Shown here: one piece after another, positions 4,394-8,648 of the stretch
How the letters are laid out: each line of letters starts with the position of its first letter
Numbering within the stretch: the stretch's first letter is position 1
Assembly: GCA_031280705.1 (NCBI GenBank)
Contig: JAITGJ010000092.1
Span: 1-8,648, forward strand
DNA length: 8,648 bases
Direction: 5' to 3'
Source of the DNA: Spirochaetaceae bacterium
GTDB taxonomy: Bacteria > Spirochaetota > Spirochaetia > Treponematales > Breznakiellaceae
Notes under the pieces: model-generated
What the model was told of the DNA's origin: nothing
The model's input: the letters and a program-made list of their open reading frames with translations, nothing else
Database searches by the model: none
Made by a program: the position numbers and the translations under genes

Positions 4394-5830
4394 ATGAGAA
4401 ACGGAAACGCCGGGGAAAACGGCGCGCAGCATGAAAACCGGTTTTGCGATGACGGGGACAAATTGCGCGAAGCATGCGGCGTGTTCGGGGTGTTCGGCGT
4501 TGAAGCCGCGCCCTCCCTGGCGTATTACGGCCTGTTCTCCCTCCAGCACCGGGGCCAGGAAAGCGCGGGAATCGCCGTGGCGCGGGAGGGAACCGTTGAA
4601 TGCCGCAAGGGCATGGGCCTTGTGGGAGAAGTTTTCAACCCCGAAACCCTTGCGGGGCTTTCCGGCGGCGCGGCCATCGGCCATGTACGCTACTCAACCT
4701 CCGGCGAAAGCATCATTGAAAACGCCCAGCCCTTTGTGAGCCGCTTCAAGCTGGGGTCCATCGCGGTGGCCCATAACGGCACCCTGACCAATGCCGACGT
4801 GGTCCGCGAACTCCTTGAAGATGCGGGCATCAGTTTTACCTCCTCAAGCGACAGTGAAGTTATCATCAACCTGATCGCAAAAAATTATAAAAAGGGCCTC
4901 GAACGGGCCATTACCGATACGATTAAATTTATCAAAGGGTCCTACGCCCTCCTGGTGCTGACCGGGGACGCGCTGGTGGGCGCGCGGGACTCCAACGGGA
5001 TCCGGCCCCTGTGCCTGGGGAAACTTGGCGCCGGCTGGATCCTCGCCAGCGAAAGCTGCGCCATTGACGCCGTGGGCGGCGAATTCATCCGGGATGTGGA
5101 ACCCGGCGAGGTGGTTATCATCAACCGGGAAGGGACGCTTTCCTTTACCTTCACTGAAAAAACCCGCCGGGCAGTATGTTCTTTTGAGTATATCTACTTT
5201 GCCCGGCCCGACAGCGTTATTGACGGCATTGACGTGAACGGCGCGCGGAGCCGGGCCGGGGAAATTCTGGGCCGGGAAAGCGCCGTCCCGGCGGACCTCG
5301 TTATTGGCGTGCCCGATTCAGGGGTAAGCGCCGCCATCGGGTACGGACGCGCCACGGGGACGCCTTTTGGCGTGGGCATCGTGAAGAGCAAATATGTGGG
5401 GCGCACCTTTATCACCCCGGGACAGGAAACGCGGGAACGGGCCGTCTCGGTAAAGCACAATGTGATTGCCGGGGAAGTCCGGGGGAAGCGCGTTGTTGTA
5501 ATCGACGACTCCATTGTCAGAGGAACCACGAGCCGCCGCCTCGTATCAATTCTCCGGGACGCGGGCGCGCGGGAAGTCCATTTCCGGGTGTGCTCCCCGC
5601 CGGTGCGCTGCCCCTGCTACTTCGGTATCGACACGCCCCACCGGAAGGACCTGATCAGTAGCGGCGCGAACACCGAAGCCCTCTGCCGGTCCCTGGGCGC
5701 GAACAGCCTTGCCTTCATCTCAGTGGAAGGATTGCTCGAATCGCTGGAGGCCACTCCCGAAGCCTCCTACTGCCTCGGCTGTTTTACCGGGGAGTATCCG
5801 GTTCCCGTTCCCGGCGAAGGAAACGCCTGA
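4394..5830 (+). CDS. purF: Amidophosphoribosyltransferase, Bacillus type with Fe-S cluster and propeptide
   Basis: PurF makes 5-phosphoribosylamine from PRPP and glutamine, the first committed step of purine synthesis. The protein has 478 residues, close to the B. subtilis enzyme. The N-terminal glutaminase domain carries the nucleophile Cys28 in REACGVFGV, GHVRYSTSG (96-104) and HNG (127-129). The C-terminal phosphoribosyltransferase domain has the PRPP loop VIDDSIVRGTT (369-379). Cysteines in the places of the [4Fe-4S] ligands of the B. subtilis enzyme are visible: Cys262 (AVCSFEY), Cys408 (PCYFGID), and Cys460 and Cys463 (YCLGC). The enzyme should therefore be an oxygen-sensitive Fe-S form made as a precursor and cut before Cys28. 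The propeptide would be 27 residues, longer than the 11 of B. subtilis, unless translation starts elsewhere. The gene follows purC after 156 bases that contain a structured inverted repeat. Confidence 0.96.
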   Translation: MRNGNAGENGAQHENRFCDDGDKLREACGVFGVFGVEAAPSLAYYGLFSLQHRGQESAGIAVAREGTVECRKGMGLVGEVFNPETLAGLSGGAAIGHVRYSTSGESIIENAQPFVSRFKLGSIAVAHNGTLTNADVVRELLEDAGISFTSSSDSEVIINLIAKNYKKGLERAITDTIKFIKGSYALLVLTGDALVGARDSNGIRPLCLGKLGAGWILASESCAIDAVGGEFIRDVEPGEVVIINREGTLSFTFTEKTRRAVCSFEYIYFARPDSVIDGIDVNGARSRAGEILGRESAVPADLVIGVPDSGVSAAIGYGRATGTPFGVGIVKSKYVGRTFITPGQETRERAVSVKHNVIAGEVRGKRVVVIDDSIVRGTTSRRLVSILRDAGAREVHFRVCSPPVRCPCYFGIDTPHRKDLISSGANTEALCRSLGANSLAFISVEGLLESLEATPEASYCLGCFTGEYPVPVPGEGNA

Positions 5831-5859
5831 GACACCGCCGGTTAACGCGCCGCGCTTTC

Positions 5860-5888
5860 TTGACAGCCGTCCGGTTCGGAAGGACAAT
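5860..5888 (+). promoter_or_regulatory. Candidate sigma-70 type promoter of the alcohol dehydrogenase
   Basis: A consensus TTGACA (5860-5865) is followed after 17 bases by GACAAT (5883-5888), which matches four of six positions of TATAAT. It lies in the purF-dehydrogenase gap, about 70 bases before the dehydrogenase ATG. It implies that the dehydrogenase need not depend on the purine transcript. No convincing terminator separates purF from it. Confidence 0.5.
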
Positions 5889-5900
5889 TAAAACGTTGGA

Positions 5901-5924
5901 GAACCCGGTACAATGCCGGGATTC
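5901..5924 (+). other. Short hairpin in the dehydrogenase 5' leader
   Basis: CCCGG (5904-5908) pairs with CCGGG (5916-5920) around a 7-base loop, and GAA (5901-5903) with TTC (5922-5924) across one bulged A. It lies downstream of the candidate promoter and upstream of the ribosome binding site. Its role is unknown and it may be chance. Confidence 0.35.
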
Positions 5925-5957
5925 TTCGGCGTATCAAACCAACCGGGGGAGGCCCGC

Positions 5958-7046
5958 ATGAAAATCAAGGCTGCGGTAGTCCGGGAAAAGAACGGACCTT
6001 TTATCATTGAAGAAATCGACCTCGACGGCCCGAAAGCGGGCGAGGTGCTCATCAAAAATACCGCTTCCGGTATCTGCCACACGGATCTTGTGGCCCAAAG
6101 CCAGGAACTGCCCGTTCCGCTTCCCCTGGTGCCGGGACACGAAGGGGCTGGTATCGTGGAAGCGGTAGGAGCGGGAGTCAAAGACCTCGCACCCGGGGAC
6201 CATGTGGTTGTTTCCTACGCCTACTGCGGGGAATGTCCCGCCTGCGTAGCCGGGGACACGGCGCACTGCGAAAAAATGGGCTTTCTCAACTTCGGCGGGG
6301 TTATGGCCGACGGGACAAGCCGTCTTTCTTCCGGCGGCCAAAAGATCCATACGTTTTTCGGGCAGTCATCTTTTGCCGAATATTCCGTGGCCAGTTACCG
6401 CAGTGTCGTAAAAATCGATCCGGATATTGATCTTGCCATGTGCGCGCCGCTCGGCTGCGGCATCCAGACCGGTGCGGGGGCGGTGCTCAACACATTTAGG
6501 CCCCGGTTTGGGGAAAGTATCGCCATTTTTGGCTGCGGCACCGTGGGGATGGCGGCCATCATGGCGGCGCGCGTTGCCGGATGCCGGGAAATTATCGCCG
6601 TGGGCGGCAATCCCGCAAGCCTCAGCCTGGCCCGGGAACTCGGCGCTACCGGAACGATCAACCGCAAGGATTTTGGCGACGCCATGAGCCTTGGCGCGCG
6701 CGTCCGGGAGTGTACGCATGGCGGCGCCCATTATGTATTCGATACATCAGGCAATGAAATGATGATTCAGGCGGGCCTCACCGGGTGCCGGGGCGTCTTT
6801 GCCTCTGTGGGCGCAAGCGCCATGTCCCTCACCATGCCGTTCTTCTTTCTGGCGGGAAAAACGATTGTCAGCCTGGTCGAAGGCGACGCCAACCCGCGTC
6901 TCTTTATTCCCCTCCTGATCGCGTACTACCGGCAGGGACGCTTCCCCTTTGACCGTCTCAACCGTTATTACCCGTTTGCGGAGATAGGCCGCGCGGTGGA
7001 AGAGTCCCACCGGGGAGACACGATCAAGGCGGTGATCACGTTTTAG
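5958..7046 (+). CDS. Zinc-dependent medium-chain alcohol dehydrogenase, aryl-alcohol (XylB/AreB-like) group
   Basis: This cytoplasmic enzyme interconverts alcohols and aldehydes with a nicotinamide cofactor. It has 362 residues, and GGGGAGG (5946-5952) supports ATG 5958. The catalytic zinc ligands appear as Cys40 in GICHTD, His61 in PGHE and Cys167 in PLGCGIQTG. The structural zinc site has Cys90, 93, 96 and 104 (CGECPAC then HC). The Rossmann motif is GCGTVG (192-197). The layout GICHTD, GHEGAG and GCGIQTGAGAVLN is that of benzyl/aryl-alcohol dehydrogenases, so aromatic or other primary alcohols are plausible substrates; the sequence cannot fix which. At the end of the second Rossmann strand, where NAD enzymes have Asp (VDIN), this protein has Gly216 (VGGN), which may shift preference to NADP. 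It stands between the purine genes and a convergent PucR-type regulator, with its own candidate promoter and a strong terminator. Confidence 0.9.
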   Translation: MKIKAAVVREKNGPFIIEEIDLDGPKAGEVLIKNTASGICHTDLVAQSQELPVPLPLVPGHEGAGIVEAVGAGVKDLAPGDHVVVSYAYCGECPACVAGDTAHCEKMGFLNFGGVMADGTSRLSSGGQKIHTFFGQSSFAEYSVASYRSVVKIDPDIDLAMCAPLGCGIQTGAGAVLNTFRPRFGESIAIFGCGTVGMAAIMAARVAGCREIIAVGGNPASLSLARELGATGTINRKDFGDAMSLGARVRECTHGGAHYVFDTSGNEMMIQAGLTGCRGVFASVGASAMSLTMPFFFLAGKTIVSLVEGDANPRLFIPLLIAYYRQGRFPFDRLNRYYPFAEIGRAVEESHRGDTIKAVITF

Positions 7047-7058
7047 GCCGGGTCAAAT

Positions 7059-7081
7059 TCACTGTGCAGTCTGCACAGTGA
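7059..7081. other. Perfect 10-base inverted repeat after the dehydrogenase stop
   Basis: TCACTGTGCA (7059-7068) and TGCACAGTGA (7072-7081) flank a GTC loop, starting 12 bases after the stop codon. No T-run follows on either strand, so it is not a standard terminator. It may protect the 3' end of the transcript, or be a protein-binding dyad. Confidence 0.6.
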
Positions 7082-7185
7082 GCGCCGGAAAAAATTTATG
7101 AAATTTGTTCACTTTGTACCTTTATTGAGGAGAGGCGGCGCAGTATATCTATATCAAGAATGTGCGTTGCATTCATTCTCCTCCT
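7082..7185. other. AT-rich stretch between dehydrogenase and terminator; possible small transcript or mini-ORF
   Basis: This stretch is clearly richer in A and T than its neighbours. On the plus strand, two TATATC hexamers (7144-7149, 7150-7155) could be a -10 element leading into the terminator at 7186. On the minus strand, GGAGGAG (7184-7178) precedes ATG 7176 and a 26-codon frame ending at 7096; the gap from GGAGG to the ATG is only 3 bases. Neither has further support. GAGGAGA (7127-7133) can pair with TCTCCTC (7177-7183). Confidence 0.25.
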
Positions 7186-7225
7186 GGCATAGCTGGGGAT
7201 CGGGGCCCCGGCTATGCCTTTTTTT
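7186..7225 (+). terminator. Rho-independent terminator of the alcohol dehydrogenase
   Basis: GGCATAGC (7186-7193) pairs with GCTATGCC (7211-7218), a T·G pair and GGGG (7195-7198) with CCCC (7206-7209) extend the stem to 13 pairs, and seven T follow (7219-7225). On the plus strand this is a textbook intrinsic terminator. On the minus strand the hairpin is followed by AGGAGG and not by T, so it acts in one direction. It overlaps the last codons and stop of the convergent regulator. Confidence 0.88.
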
Positions 7226-8648
7226 CAGCGCCCCGGACCAGATATGAAAAGTAAATATACGCCCGCTCGGCGGGATTGCCCAGCACCGCGCCGGTAAGGG
7301 TTTCTATCCGCTCAATGCGGTGCAAAAGGCTGTTCCGGTGAAGGTGCAGTATTTCAGCGGTCAGCGTGGTGTTCCGCTCGTGGGCCAGATAACACAGGAG
7401 CGTTTCACCAAGGCTTGCGTTGTGCTCCGTGTCGTACCGCTCAAGAATGCTTACCGCCGGGTGCAGTAATTCTGTTATGCGGCTGTCCTCCGACATCACC
7501 GCCATTATCTGTTCAAAAGCATAATCCCGGCAAAGCCAGAATCCGTTTATTTCCCGCCGCCCGGAGCGATGAACCCCCTGCTCAATGGCAAAAAGCGCCT
7601 GGCCGTAGCGAAAATGAAGGCCCGTCCACTCCGAAAAGGGCAGCGACACGCCGATCTGCCAGTGTTCGTGCAGGCGGTGATTTTTTATCTCTTTTTCAAG
7701 GCTGGTCATTGTTTCCTGGACGCAGAGCGCGACAACCGCGCCGCCGTAATCGAGCGAAAACGCCACGCCGGTAAACTGCTGGAGCTGCCGGTCAAGGGCG
7801 CTCCGCAGTATGCGGGTATTGCTGTTTTCCATGGCTCTGAATACCAGAATCACCCAGGGCGGCGGCGGAAGCGTCCGGCTCAACTGGTTGAGGAGCGGCC
7901 GTTCCGGTTCCTCTCCGTTAAGGAGCGCCGCAAGGACCGCCGCGTTGGGCCGGATCGGGCTTTGCCGGCGCGTGGCGGCAATGTGTGAAAAAATTTCGTT
8001 CAGCACCCGCAGGCACTGAACATCGCAGGGCTCAAAGGGCCGCCCGTATTCGGAAACGGTAAAGGTGGCGACCGGCTCCCCCGCCACGGCAAGATAAAAC
8101 CCCAGAATATTTCCCTGGACGGTACGGTACTCCGCCGGTTCAAATGTCCACTCACCGGTGTTTGGGGCGGTATAATCAAAAAACGGCGGCGGCGTTTTGT
8201 GCTTCATCAGGTGAACCCATAACGGATTGATCTGTTCGTATTCGTAGCGCTTTGTCCAGGCGACCAGGCTGCCGTCCAGCATGAGGAGCATCGCCGGATT
8301 TTCCAGCACGGGATCGCTCAAATCGACAATACGCTGGAACGGATCTTCGGCCTCGGCGGCCTCCAGGACCGCCTGCTCCCATGAGTTGTAGAAATCCAGC
8401 GCCGCAAGCGCGCCGTTCATTACTTCGGCAGGGCGCCGGCCCGGGAAAAAAAGCCGGTCATCCCGGTGTACCAGGAGCGCGGTATGCTGGTATTCCACCC
8501 CCGGGAAAAAATCCCCCGCCGGGCCGGCAAAGAGGGTTTCGCCGGTGTCCACACCGCCGGTTTCCCCGGCAAGCATCCGAACCCTGGCAATGGCGCTTTC
8601 CCCCTCCCGGATTTCCGGCCGGGGATGCCACTCCCGAAGCCGCCGGGC
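7212..8648 (-). CDS. PucR/CdaR family transcriptional regulator, 5' end beyond the window
   Basis: The open frame runs through the right edge without a stop, giving 478 visible residues. The first ones (REWHPRPEIREGESAIARVR) look like the middle of a PucR N-terminal domain, so the true start lies outside and ATG 8576 is internal. A long middle region follows (FDYTAPNTGEWTFEPAEYRT, then VAVAG-like and GGDEF-like CdaR sequence). The last 69 residues are the family helix-turn-helix: LGETLLCYLAHERNTTLTAE then LHLHRNSLLHRIERIE, matching the 'L..TL..yl....n...tA..L..HrNTl.yRl.ri' pattern of PucR C-termini. Such proteins activate genes for purine catabolism, sugar-acid use or amino-acid breakdown in response to a ligand. 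The target here is unknown. It converges with the dehydrogenase, so control of that gene is possible but not shown by the layout. Its TAG stop (7212-7214) lies in the stem of the opposing terminator. Confidence 0.85.
   Translation of the reverse strand, partial: ARRLREWHPRPEIREGESAIARVRMLAGETGGVDTGETLFAGPAGDFFPGVEYQHTALLVHRDDRLFFPGRRPAEVMNGALAALDFYNSWEQAVLEAAEAEDPFQRIVDLSDPVLENPAMLLMLDGSLVAWTKRYEYEQINPLWVHLMKHKTPPPFFDYTAPNTGEWTFEPAEYRTVQGNILGFYLAVAGEPVATFTVSEYGRPFEPCDVQCLRVLNEIFSHIAATRRQSPIRPNAAVLAALLNGEEPERPLLNQLSRTLPPPPWVILVFRAMENSNTRILRSALDRQLQQFTGVAFSLDYGGAVVALCVQETMTSLEKEIKNHRLHEHWQIGVSLPFSEWTGLHFRYGQALFAIEQGVHRSGRREINGFWLCRDYAFEQIMAVMSEDSRITELLHPAVSILERYDTEHNASLGETLLCYLAHERNTTLTAEILHLHRNSLLHRIERIETLTGAVLGNPAERAYIYFSYLVRGAEKKA

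Noticed and set aside
7160..7192. Ten-codon plus-strand frame MCVAFILLLA
   Set aside because: The nearest GAGGAG is more than 20 bases upstream and the stop lies in the terminator stem; there is no support for translation.
8176..8382. Minus-strand frame inside the regulator gene
   Set aside because: It is a shifted frame within a certain coding region and has no independent features.

Overview
The window reads as bacterial chromosome, probably from a spirochaete of the termite-gut treponeme type. This assignment is an inference. It rests on dispersed-looking hairpin repeats with a CTCTAAAAAC core at the left edge, on GC-rich purine genes, and on the general look of the proteins; no rRNA or other marker gene is present. 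I see no prophage, transposase, CRISPR array, tRNA or rRNA.

Layout. Bases 1-115 hold three hairpins in series, two of them sharing the CTCTAAAAAC core. Directly after them (118-433) lies the decayed 3' half of a periplasmic metal-binding protein gene of the ZnuA/TroA type, with one frameshift in an A5 run. It is followed by an intact ABC ATPase (492-1214, ZnuC type) and a permease (1217-2617, ZnuB type). The permease is much longer than its family: in the same frame it continues into a lipoprotein-like signal segment and a periplasmic-looking domain with a Cys-Cys pair that resembles the C-terminal part of YcgQ/TIGR03943 proteins. A Shine-Dalgarno-like sequence and a TTG codon sit exactly at that junction.

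A 340-base GC-rich gap with a perfect 20-base palindrome separates the transporter from a purine cluster: purE (2958-3437), purC (3434-4237, 4-base overlap with purE) and purF (4394-5830). purE has no Shine-Dalgarno sequence, and the purC-purF gap contains a long structured inverted repeat. These three genes provide a carboxylation step, the SAICAR synthetase step and the first committed step of de novo IMP synthesis; purK, which a class I PurE normally needs, is not in the window.

A zinc-dependent medium-chain alcohol dehydrogenase (5958-7046) follows, with a plausible promoter of its own. It ends in a strong rho-independent terminator (7186-7225). A PucR/CdaR-type regulator (7212-8648, minus strand) converges on it; the regulator's stop codon lies inside that terminator stem and its 5' end runs off the window.

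The points most worth following up are the permease-lipoprotein fusion with its internal start, the wrecked binding-protein gene beside an intact ATPase and permease, the unexplained structured leader before purF, and the unusual start context of purE. None of these amounts to a proven new system.
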